Source: an uncultured Pelagibacteraceae bacterium
Lineage (GTDB): Bacteria > Pseudomonadota > Alphaproteobacteria > Pelagibacterales > Pelagibacteraceae
Direction of reading: 5' to 3'
Length of the DNA stretch: 64,000 nt
NCBI GenBank assembly: GCA_902623735.1
Contig: CACNUU010000003.1
Location: 1-64,000 of the forward strand
Positions 10,400 through 18,824 of the stretch are shown in pieces. The notes below the pieces were generated by a model. That model saw only the letters and a list, made by a program, of their open reading frames with translations, was not told the DNA's origin and did not search any database. The first letter of the stretch is position 1, and each line of letters opens with the position of its first letter. A program made the position numbers and the translations under genes.

Positions 10400-10519
10400 A
10401 TTTTTCTCCTCTGTGTATTGCGAGTTATAACTAGTTAAATTTACGCAACGTTAATGCACAAACCCTATTGATTTTTATATTAATTTCAAACTATTGATTT
10501 TTTAATGGCTGTTTCTTAG

Positions 10520-10582
10520 TATTGTATATCAATGATTAATTAGTGTAAGCCTAAAATGGACACTTCGGTATTGTAGACAATT
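10520..10582. promoter_or_regulatory. Two GntR-type operator-like sites upstream of the NCS1 permease
   Basis: TATTGTATATCAAT (10520-10533) and TATTGTAGACAATT (10569-10582), both close to the TTGTATACAA pattern known for many FCD-GntR regulators. Confidence 0.4.
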
Positions 10583-12017
10583 AATTATTCCAACCACCAA
10601 CAGCTTTTACTTCTAAGAACTCTTCAAGTCCATGTTCTCCTGCTTCTCGACCGATACCTGAGTGCTTAAAACCACCAAAGGGTGCATCAACTGCAATCCC
10701 AGCACCATTTACGTCCACCATTCCTGATCGTAATTTTCTTGCAACTCTTTTAACCTTCTCTTTATCTTGAGTTTGAATATAGTTTGTTAAGCCATATGGA
10801 GTATCATTTGCAATTTCTATTGCTTCTTTTTCATCTTCAAAAGGCATTACAGATAAAACTGGTCCAAAAATTTCTGTTCTAGCAATTTCCATACTGTTAT
10901 TTACATCAGCAAAAACAGTTGGTTTTACAAAATAACCTTTTTGCAAGCCTTCAGGTTTACCTGGACCCCCTGCAATTAATTTAGCGCCTTCATCAATACC
11001 TTTTTTAATTAAAGTTTGAATTTTATTATACTGAGTTTCAGAAATCACAGGACCAATATGTTCTCCCTCTTTCTTAGGATCACCAACCTCAAAATTCTCT
11101 GTATACTTTTTTAATCTTTCTACAGCTTCTTTATACATTGATTTCTCAACCAACATTCTTGTTGGTGCATTACATGATTGACCAGAATTTCTAAAACATC
11201 TCAAGGCACCTCGCTCAATAGCTTCAGGGTCAGCATCTTTAAATATAATATTAGCACCTTTGCCACCTAACTCTAAACTTACTCTTTTAAAATCTTTAGC
11301 AGCATTTTGTGAAATAAGAGCTCCAGCACGAGTTGAGCCAGTAAATGAAATCATATTAATATCTGGGTGAGAGGTCAATGCGTTACCAGTGGTAGCACCA
11401 TCTCCGTTAATTAAGTTAAATACCCCTGGTGGAAAACCTGTTTCATCAATTAACTCTGCTAAAATCATTGACGATAAAGGAGCAAGCTCAGATGGCTTTA
11501 AAACCATTGTACATCCAGATGCTATTGCTGGCATAACTTTTAAACAAACTTGGTTCATCGGCCAATTCCAAGGAGTTATCAAAGCACAAATTCCTTTTGG
11601 TTCATAAATAAGTCTTTGATTAGGTGCATGGTCACCTAGTGGTTTTTCAAATTCAAAATTTTTTAAATATCTAATGAATGATTTTAAGTGAGCCGCGCCA
11701 GTTCCTGCTTGTAATTTTGTAGCAAAATCTTTTGGTGCTCCCATTTCAGTTGTAATTGCTTCGGCGATATCTGCCCATCTTTTTTTATAATTTTCATAAA
11801 GTTTTTCTAATAATCTAATTCTTTCCTCTTTTTTAGAATATGCCCATGAGCTATATGCTCTTTTTGCTGAACTTACTGCATTATCAACATCTTCTTTATT
11901 ACCTAAAGAAATAACTGCGCAGTTTTCTTCTGTTGCAGGATTAATTACTTTTATTTCTTGATTGCTTTTTGGAATTATCCATTTTCCATCAATATAAAAA
12001 TTTTTTTTATCTTCCAT
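10581..12017 (-). CDS. NAD(P)-dependent aldehyde dehydrogenase
   Basis: 478 aa; 'ITPWNWPMNQ', 'FTGSTRAG', 'ELGGKGANIIF', 'NSGQSCNAPTR'. Confidence 0.95.
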   Translation of the reverse strand: MEDKKNFYIDGKWIIPKSNQEIKVINPATEENCAVISLGNKEDVDNAVSSAKRAYSSWAYSKKEERIRLLEKLYENYKKRWADIAEAITTEMGAPKDFATKLQAGTGAAHLKSFIRYLKNFEFEKPLGDHAPNQRLIYEPKGICALITPWNWPMNQVCLKVMPAIASGCTMVLKPSELAPLSSMILAELIDETGFPPGVFNLINGDGATTGNALTSHPDINMISFTGSTRAGALISQNAAKDFKRVSLELGGKGANIIFKDADPEAIERGALRCFRNSGQSCNAPTRMLVEKSMYKEAVERLKKYTENFEVGDPKKEGEHIGPVISETQYNKIQTLIKKGIDEGAKLIAGGPGKPEGLQKGYFVKPTVFADVNNSMEIARTEIFGPVLSVMPFEDEKEAIEIANDTPYGLTNYIQTQDKEKVKRVARKLRSGMVDVNGAGIAVDAPFGGFKHSGIGREAGEHGLEEFLEVKAVGGWNN

Positions 12018-12037
12018 ATCAGACTCCTAACCTTTCT

Positions 12038-12997
12038 TTATTTTTTTGCAAACAAATTAGTTAATTCATAAACAATTGTTGCTGCAGCTAAAGAAGTTAC
12101 TTCTGCATGATCGTAAGCTGGTGAAACCTCAACAACATCAGCAGATATTAAATTCATTCCTGATAAACCTCGAATTACATTGACCATCTCTCTTGAGGTC
12201 ATTCCGGCTATTTCTGGTGTACCCGTTCCAGGAGCAAAAGCGGGATCCAAAACATCAATATCAATTGATAAATATAAAGGATTATTTCCAACTCTTTTTT
12301 TTATCCTCTCGGCAATTTTATCAGTTCCTTCAGTTTGAAACTCATCACAATGGATTATTTTAAATCCAAAACTTTCATCATTTTTTAGATCATCTCTACT
12401 ATATAAAGGGCCTCTTATACCAACATGCATAGATGAGTCGTCTAAAAACAAATTTTCTTCTCTAGCTCGTCTAAAAGGAGTTCCATGAGTGTACGGTGCG
12501 CCAAAATAAGTATCCCATGTATCAAGATGAGCATCAAAATGAACTAAAGCAACTGGACCTTTATTTATTTTATTAACTGCTTTTAACAAAGGAAATGCAA
12601 TTGTATGATCCCCACCTAAGCTGATAATACCTCCTGTTTTTTTTAATAAATCAGTTGCCCCCTCCTCAATTTGCTTAATTGCTTCATCAATATTAAAAGG
12701 ATTGCATGTTATATCGCCAGCATCCGCCACCTGCTGAACTTTAAAGGGCTCTACATCATAATTTGGATGATAATTTGTTCTTAAATGCCTCGATGCTTGT
12801 CTAATACTTTGAGGACCAAATCTTGCCCCAGGTCTGTAACTTGTACCTGCATCAAAGGGTATTCCCACAATTGCTACATCGCAGTAATCAACATCTCTCA
12901 ACTCTGGTAATCGAGCAAAAGTAGATGGTCCAGCGAACCTAGGAACTTTAGTTCCACTTACTGGCTGAATAGGTTCTTTACTACTTTTTTTTTTCAT
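12038..12997 (-). CDS. Agmatinase/guanidinobutyrase-family ureohydrolase
   Basis: 'GGDHTIAFPLL', 'HFDAHLDTWDTYFGAPYTHGTPFRRA', 'SIDIDVLDPAFAPGTGTPE'. Start moved from TTG 13024 to ATG 12997. Confidence 0.9.
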   Translation of the reverse strand: MKKKSSKEPIQPVSGTKVPRFAGPSTFARLPELRDVDYCDVAIVGIPFDAGTSYRPGARFGPQSIRQASRHLRTNYHPNYDVEPFKVQQVADAGDITCNPFNIDEAIKQIEEGATDLLKKTGGIISLGGDHTIAFPLLKAVNKINKGPVALVHFDAHLDTWDTYFGAPYTHGTPFRRAREENLFLDDSSMHVGIRGPLYSRDDLKNDESFGFKIIHCDEFQTEGTDKIAERIKKRVGNNPLYLSIDIDVLDPAFAPGTGTPEIAGMTSREMVNVIRGLSGMNLISADVVEVSPAYDHAEVTSLAAATIVYELTNLFAKK

Positions 12998-13051
12998 TAT
13001 AAAAAGTCTATCACATTCTAACAATTTGGAATATCTTCAATAATACCAATT

Positions 13052-13774
13052 ATGAAATTATTTAAGTTCATTTTAGTGTGTTTATTTTTATTTTCTAACG
13101 CTTACGCAAACACAATTTATGAATTAATAAAAATACCTAATCTTGAAATTTATAACATCAAAACTAAAAATAAGTTGAGATATTTATACGCTAAACAACC
13201 TTTTACAATTGGAATAGATAATAACATAAATTGCTTCAATTCAACAAAACAAGATTTAAAACAAAAATACGAGATTATAGAAAAAAATTTAAATAGATAT
13301 CCAGAAAGTTTTCTTAAAAAAGTAAATTTAAAATATATTGTTTTATGTGAAGATTTATCGATATCAGGAATAGGAACTGCAGGTATTCCTGATAATTTGA
13401 TGAAAACCTTGATTGTAGATATCAAATTTAATGAGAAATATTTTGAGAGAGTATTGCATCATGAGGTATTTCACATAATAAATGACGGTTATAAAGAAAT
13501 ATTTGATGAAAACATCTGGTCATCTTTTAATCCTGCTGAGTTTAATTATGCAGAGTGTTCTACATGCACAAAAAAAATAGGCTTAGATACATATCTAAAA
13601 CCAAATGGTTTTATAACAGAATATTCACGATCAACAGCATCTGAAGATATGGCTGAGGTCTTTTCCCATTTAATGTATGGAAATTTACCTGATACAGTTG
13701 ATCCTATTCTTAAAAAGAAAATTGAATTCATCAAAGAAGGACTCTTAAAAATTGATGAAAATTTTGTTTTATGA
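13052..13774 (+). CDS. Secreted putative zinc metallopeptidase (HExxH...E)
   Basis: N-terminal signal peptide; 'RVLHHEVFHIIND' = HEVFH, with downstream 'SEDMAEVFSHLM' as possible third-ligand helix. Confidence 0.6.
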   Translation: MKLFKFILVCLFLFSNAYANTIYELIKIPNLEIYNIKTKNKLRYLYAKQPFTIGIDNNINCFNSTKQDLKQKYEIIEKNLNRYPESFLKKVNLKYIVLCEDLSISGIGTAGIPDNLMKTLIVDIKFNEKYFERVLHHEVFHIINDGYKEIFDENIWSSFNPAEFNYAECSTCTKKIGLDTYLKPNGFITEYSRSTASEDMAEVFSHLMYGNLPDTVDPILKKKIEFIKEGLLKIDENFVL

Positions 13775-14415
13775 TTGAAAAAATAAAAGCATCAAGATCT
13801 GAAAAAATAATATTTATATTTGTAATAATTTTAGGTTTATTTTCAATTACTTCTTTTGTTTTACTAAAAGATAAATGTTTATTTGTTAAAAATTATGATC
13901 CTAATAAGATTAATTTTAAGAATCCAAACAATATAGCAATTCTAAACGTTGAGTGTGGAAATGTGATCATTGAATTATATCCAGATATATCTCCAAATGG
14001 AGTAGAACGATTTAAGACATTAGTTAAATCAAATTCTTATGATGATGTAGCATTTCATAGAGTTATAAAAGATAAACTTGTACAAGCTGGAGATTTAGAA
14101 TTTGGAAAAAAAGGAAACATTGATTATGGTAAAATTGGAACTGGAAAATCTGGTCTTGGAACTATCAAATCTGAAGTTGATAAAGATTTTAATTACACTA
14201 AAGGAAGTGTCGGATTAGCACGATCTTTAAAATATGATACAGAGGATAGTCAATTTTTTATAATTCTTCAGGATGAACCTTTGTATGAAGGTGAGTATAC
14301 GCCCATTGGAAAGGTGATATTTGGCTTAGAGGCTTTAGAAAAAATTAAACACTTAAATAAATCTGAATACGTTTTAAGGCCTGACTTTATAAATACTCTT
14401 AGATTAATTAATTAA
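13771..14415 (+). CDS. Cyclophilin-type peptidyl-prolyl cis-trans isomerase, membrane anchored
   Basis: 'VIIELYPDISPNGVERFKTLVKSNSYDDVAFHRVIKDKLVQAGD', 'SQFFIILQ'; N-terminal TM. Confidence 0.92.
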   Translation: MIEKIKASRSEKIIFIFVIILGLFSITSFVLLKDKCLFVKNYDPNKINFKNPNNIAILNVECGNVIIELYPDISPNGVERFKTLVKSNSYDDVAFHRVIKDKLVQAGDLEFGKKGNIDYGKIGTGKSGLGTIKSEVDKDFNYTKGSVGLARSLKYDTEDSQFFIILQDEPLYEGEYTPIGKVIFGLEALEKIKHLNKSEYVLRPDFINTLRLIN

Positions 14416-16630
14416 CCAAAGGTTTTCCGGTAGCAAGGGTATGTTTAATTCTGTCTTGAGTTTGTTTTGTTTCAATTAATCTCATAAAAGCATCAAGCTC
14501 TAATTGAAACAAATCTTCCTCTGTAAGAGTTTTATCACTTGTAGTCTCGCCACCACTTAATACATGAGCTAATTCTTTAGCAACTGTCAAACCATGATCC
14601 AATATAACTTTATCATTATAAAGTTTTTCTAAAATTTTGTTCATATCATCGATAACTGCTTTTCCAGGTAAATTAAATGTAAGCTCACTTGGTGCTTTAA
14701 AGTCCTTGTTTTCATTTAAGATTTTTTTCGATACTTCAAGTAGACTATTTCTATTCATAATCCTTTTATTTTCAGGTAATAAGTATTTCAAAGGTTCTGC
14801 CTCAACTGGAGACGTGGCTGTTCTACCATATCCAATTATATCAAATACTTTCAAAGGTGCATATTTTGGATCCTTCTTAGCCTCATCAGTGTTTAACCAT
14901 CTAGCCAGCATTTCTTTACATCCACCACCAGCTGGAATTAATCCAACAATAGTTTCTACTAATCCGATTACAATATTTGTATGTGAGGCTACAAAGTTAC
15001 TTTGTACTAAAACTTCAAAACCTCCACCCAAAGTTAAACCTGATGGAGCAGATATAACTGGGTATTTAGAATACTTTAGATTTTTACAAGTTTCTTGAAA
15101 ATATTTAATAAATTTTTCTATAGATTTAAAATCATTTTTATTCGCAAATTCCATTGTATAGGTCAGGTTAACACCAGCAGAAAATTGCATGCTCTCATTG
15201 ATTATTATTAAAGGTTTATCAGTTGCTTTCTTAAGTGCATCCATTGAATCATAATCGAGTGCATTAGCTTTAGTCGTAAACTCAACAATATTAAAATCAT
15301 TAAATCTATAAATTGCAGCTGAACTATTGCCATCAATACTTGAGGCAGTTTTCTTAATCTTACCTAAAGTTTCAATTGATGTATATTTTTGCCTCTCACC
15401 ATAAAAATTTTCATCATTAGAATTAGATAAATTTTCTAAAAAATTATTACCTTTATATTCATCAACTTTATTGAAAAAATTTTTAACACCAATTTCTTCT
15501 AACATTTCAAAAGGTCCTTTTGCCCAGTTAAATCCAAGTCTCATTGCCTCATCAATGTCATTAAATTCTTTGGTAATCCCAGGAACTAGTGATGAAGCAT
15601 ATTTTATTATTTTAGATAGTACTGACCAAGCATAATCTCCGTACTTATCTTTTCTATTAATTAGAGCTTTTAAATCTACTTTGTCAGACTTAATATCTAT
15701 TTTTCGACTTGTAGAATACTCTCCAGTTTCAAGATTAATAGCTTCCATAATTTTACCACTTTCGGTCTTCTTCATTCTGTAGAAGCCACCTTTGCCTTTT
15801 CTCCCCGTATATCCAGTTTCAATCAATTTTTTTACTAAAGGGATTTCTTTAGCAACTTCATGGAACTCATCAGATTGTGGAAGTTCTTTGATAAAACTTT
15901 TTAAAACATCTGCCATTAAATCTATTCCAATCAAATCATATAGTCCAAAAACTCCTGTTTTAGGTATACCCATAGGTCTTCCAAAGATTGCATCGGCTTC
16001 TTCAACAGAAAGTTTCATTTTAAATGCTTCAGTCATTGCAATTTGCATTGCATAAACACCGACTCTATTTCCTAAAAAACCAGGAGTATCATTACAAACA
16101 ATTGCTCCTTTACCTAACTCAACTTCACAAAATTCTTTTAATTGATTTATCTTATTTAAATCATTGTCTTCATTCTTAACTATTTCAAGAAGACCCATAT
16201 ATCGAACTGGATTAAAAAAATGGGTAATACAAAAATCTTTTTTTTGTTCTTTATTTAAATTTTGAGATAAAACTTTAATTGGGATTGAAGAAGTATTTGA
16301 TGAAACTATTGCACCATCTTTTCTGCTTTTAAAAATTTTATCATAAATTTGATGTTTTATATCAATTCTCTCAACCACTGCCTCGACAATCCAATCGGCA
16401 TCTTTAACCACATCAAAATCATCAGATATATTTCCAACTTTAATATTATCAATTTTTGTTTTATCAATTAATAAAGGTGGTCTAGATTTATAAATTCGTT
16501 CTCTAGCGTTTTTACTTATCTCAGTTTTTAAGTCTAAAAGTGTAACAGGGATATTAGCATTACAAAGATGTGCAGCTATACCACTTCCCATTGTACCTGA
16601 GCCAATCACTACTACGTTCTTAATTTTCAT
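14408..16630 (-). CDS. Bifunctional 3-hydroxyacyl-CoA dehydrogenase / enoyl-CoA hydratase, FadN-like domain order
   Basis: N-terminal Rossmann 'VVVIGSGTMGSGIAAHLCNANIPVTLLD', 'SSNTSSIPI', 'THFFNPVRYMGLLEIV'; C-terminal crotonase-like 'GGGFEVLVQSNFVASHTNIVIGLVETIVGLIPAGGGCKEML'. Confidence 0.92.
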   Translation of the reverse strand: MKIKNVVVIGSGTMGSGIAAHLCNANIPVTLLDLKTEISKNARERIYKSRPPLLIDKTKIDNIKVGNISDDFDVVKDADWIVEAVVERIDIKHQIYDKIFKSRKDGAIVSSNTSSIPIKVLSQNLNKEQKKDFCITHFFNPVRYMGLLEIVKNEDNDLNKINQLKEFCEVELGKGAIVCNDTPGFLGNRVGVYAMQIAMTEAFKMKLSVEEADAIFGRPMGIPKTGVFGLYDLIGIDLMADVLKSFIKELPQSDEFHEVAKEIPLVKKLIETGYTGRKGKGGFYRMKKTESGKIMEAINLETGEYSTSRKIDIKSDKVDLKALINRKDKYGDYAWSVLSKIIKYASSLVPGITKEFNDIDEAMRLGFNWAKGPFEMLEEIGVKNFFNKVDEYKGNNFLENLSNSNDENFYGERQKYTSIETLGKIKKTASSIDGNSSAAIYRFNDFNIVEFTTKANALDYDSMDALKKATDKPLIIINESMQFSAGVNLTYTMEFANKNDFKSIEKFIKYFQETCKNLKYSKYPVISAPSGLTLGGGFEVLVQSNFVASHTNIVIGLVETIVGLIPAGGGCKEMLARWLNTDEAKKDPKYAPLKVFDIIGYGRTATSPVEAEPLKYLLPENKRIMNRNSLLEVSKKILNENKDFKAPSELTFNLPGKAVIDDMNKILEKLYNDKVILDHGLTVAKELAHVLSGGETTSDKTLTEEDLFQLELDAFMRLIETKQTQDRIKHTLATGKPLVN

Positions 16631-16641
16631 GAATTAATTTA

Positions 16642-17496
16642 TTATTGATTTATTCCTCTGAGTCTCTCAGATCTTCTTCTTAATAACTCAGCGGTAACTA
16701 AAATTAATGTCGATAAAATGATCAGACAGGTTGCAACAGCTAAAATTGTCGGACTAAGTTGTTCTCTTAAACCCGTCCACATTTGAATTGGAATGGTTGT
16801 ATTTTCTAGTCCAGCTAAAAATAAAACCACAACTACTTCATCAAAAGAAGTTACAAACGCGAATAAACCTCCGGAAATAACTCCTGGTAAGATTAATGGC
16901 AGAGTTATTTTCATAAAAGTATTAACTGGATCACTTCCTAAACTTGCGGCAGCTCTTGTAACGCTATGGTCAAATCCTGATAATGTAGCTGTAACAGTTA
17001 TTACAACAAATGGAGTTCCTAAAATGATATGAGCTAGAACAATACCGGTATGGGTTGCTGCCAAACCAGCCTTTGCCATAAAGAAAAATATTGCAACTCC
17101 TGAAATAATCAAAGGCACAATCATTGGAGAAATTAAAACAGCCATGATCAAACCCTTGTAAGGCATATGTCTGCTGCTCAATCCTAAAGCGGCAACTGTT
17201 CCAAGGATAACTGAACCAATAGTGGCAAAAATTGCAATTATAAAACTATTCTTAGCAGCTAGTCCCCAAGGATTTTTAGTCCCATAGATCATATCTTTAT
17301 ACCATCTTAAGGAAAAGGCATCTGGATCAAGACTTTTCATTCCTTCAGAGAAACTAAGAAATTCTTCTGCGTTAAAGGATAATGGAAAGATCACAAATAA
17401 AGGTGCAATAAGAAAAAAGAAAACGGCACCACAAATCGTTAAATAAATATAATGCCAAATTCTATAATGTGGTTCAGTATATTTTGGTAAAGCCAT
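16642..17496 (-). CDS. potC: Polyamine-type ABC transporter permease (PotC-like)
   Basis: 284 aa; 'ITLPLILPGVISGGLFAFVTSFDEVVVVLFLAG'. Confidence 0.85.
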   Translation of the reverse strand: MALPKYTEPHYRIWHYIYLTICGAVFFFLIAPLFVIFPLSFNAEEFLSFSEGMKSLDPDAFSLRWYKDMIYGTKNPWGLAAKNSFIIAIFATIGSVILGTVAALGLSSRHMPYKGLIMAVLISPMIVPLIISGVAIFFFMAKAGLAATHTGIVLAHIILGTPFVVITVTATLSGFDHSVTRAAASLGSDPVNTFMKITLPLILPGVISGGLFAFVTSFDEVVVVLFLAGLENTTIPIQMWTGLREQLSPTILAVATCLIILSTLILVTAELLRRRSERLRGINQ

Positions 17497-17501
17497 AATA
17501 A

Positions 17502-18755
17502 TTATCCTAATTTAATATTATCTATTCCTACTATCTTGTTATAGAGCCAATAAATCACTAACACACCACTCAACAACATTAGTCCCATTGCAGATGCAAA
17601 ACTCCAATCAAGAGTACTCTTCATATGAAAGGCAATCTGATTACTGATTAAAGTTCCTGATGCTCCACCAACCAAAGCCGGCGTAATATAATAGCCGATC
17701 GCTAAAATAAATACTAATAAACAGCCTGCACCTATTCCGGGTATTGTTAATGGAAAATAAACTTTCCAAAATGCAACAAATGGTGTCCCACCTAGTGATT
17801 TTCCAGCTCTCATCAAGCTTGGTGAGATAGTTTTCATTACACTATAAAGAGGTAAAACCATAAATGGTAGCAATATTTGTGTCATCGCAACATAGCTTCC
17901 TGTCTTGTTGTACATCATCTCTGGTCTATTATCATCTGCTACTAATCCTATTCCAACAAAGAAATCATTTACTATTCCTTGTTGTTGTAACAAAATCATC
18001 CAGCTAGCTGTTCTTACAAGTAGTGAAGTCCAAAAAGGTAACAGCACACAGATCATTAGTAAGTTGCTATACTTCATAGGTAAAGTAGCTAATAAATGTG
18101 CTATTGGGTAAGCCATTAAAAAACAAAATACTGTAACAAAGAATGCAATCTCTAAAGTTCTTAACCACAACACTCTATGAATTCTTCTATCCTCTTCAAC
18201 GCTTACTATTTTCCCTTCTTCATTTACATACATATCCATTCCTTTTAGATATTTTTGACTTGTAAATTCAGGAGCTCTTCGTTTAATTGCTCTCCAGTAC
18301 TCAACATCAGCCCATCTTTTGTGCACTGACATTATCTGTTCTTTATAATTTCCTTCTTCAAATGTTTTAGATTTTCTTCTTAATTTTTTAATAATACTTT
18401 TAAATCCATTTTTAGTGTAATTTAACTGGGTAGATAATTTACCCTCACGTTTATCTTCAACTAATTTTATAAAATCTTCATGAAAAGCAGCAAAAACTTC
18501 TTCCTCTGGTAACTCTTGACCATCCCAGTTTTCCATTGCTTTGAAAGTTTTTGGAAGCATTTGTGTTACCATTTTATCATCAACACTTCTGAACAGCATA
18601 TCGCCTATTGGAAAGACATAAGTAATTATTAAGAAAAATAATAAGGGAGCTACAAGCAAAAAGGCTTTAATTTTATTTTTTCTCTCTGCTTTTTTAAGAC
18701 TTACCTCTAAAGGTATTCCATCGGTCGTTAAAATCTGTTTTGTTTCTGAGCTCAT
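17502..18755 (-). CDS. potB: Polyamine-type ABC transporter permease (PotB-like) with long insertion after TM1
   Basis: 417 aa; 'KVYFPLTIPGIGAGCLLVFILAIGYYITPALVGG'; about 140 charged residues between TM1 and the next TM. Confidence 0.85.
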   Translation of the reverse strand: MSSETKQILTTDGIPLEVSLKKAERKNKIKAFLLVAPLLFFLIITYVFPIGDMLFRSVDDKMVTQMLPKTFKAMENWDGQELPEEEVFAAFHEDFIKLVEDKREGKLSTQLNYTKNGFKSIIKKLRRKSKTFEEGNYKEQIMSVHKRWADVEYWRAIKRRAPEFTSQKYLKGMDMYVNEEGKIVSVEEDRRIHRVLWLRTLEIAFFVTVFCFLMAYPIAHLLATLPMKYSNLLMICVLLPFWTSLLVRTASWMILLQQQGIVNDFFVGIGLVADDNRPEMMYNKTGSYVAMTQILLPFMVLPLYSVMKTISPSLMRAGKSLGGTPFVAFWKVYFPLTIPGIGAGCLLVFILAIGYYITPALVGGASGTLISNQIAFHMKSTLDWSFASAMGLMLLSGVLVIYWLYNKIVGIDNIKLG

Positions 18756-18763
18756 AAATAAAA

Positions 18764-18787
18764 AGGGCGGTTATAAATAACCGCCCT
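18764..18787 (-). terminator. Intra-operon intrinsic terminator/attenuator hairpin between potD- and potB-like genes
   Basis: 10-bp stem AGGGCGGTTA-TTTA/TAAA-TAACCGCCCT followed on minus strand by TTTTT. Confidence 0.8.
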
Positions 18788-18824
18788 AAATTATAATATA
18801 TAATTAAGTTTAATAAAACTTAAA

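Noticed and set aside
14637-16055. Plus-strand ORFs 14637-15098 and 15792-16055
   Set aside because: Antisense to the FadN-like bifunctional enzyme, no family motif or RBS.
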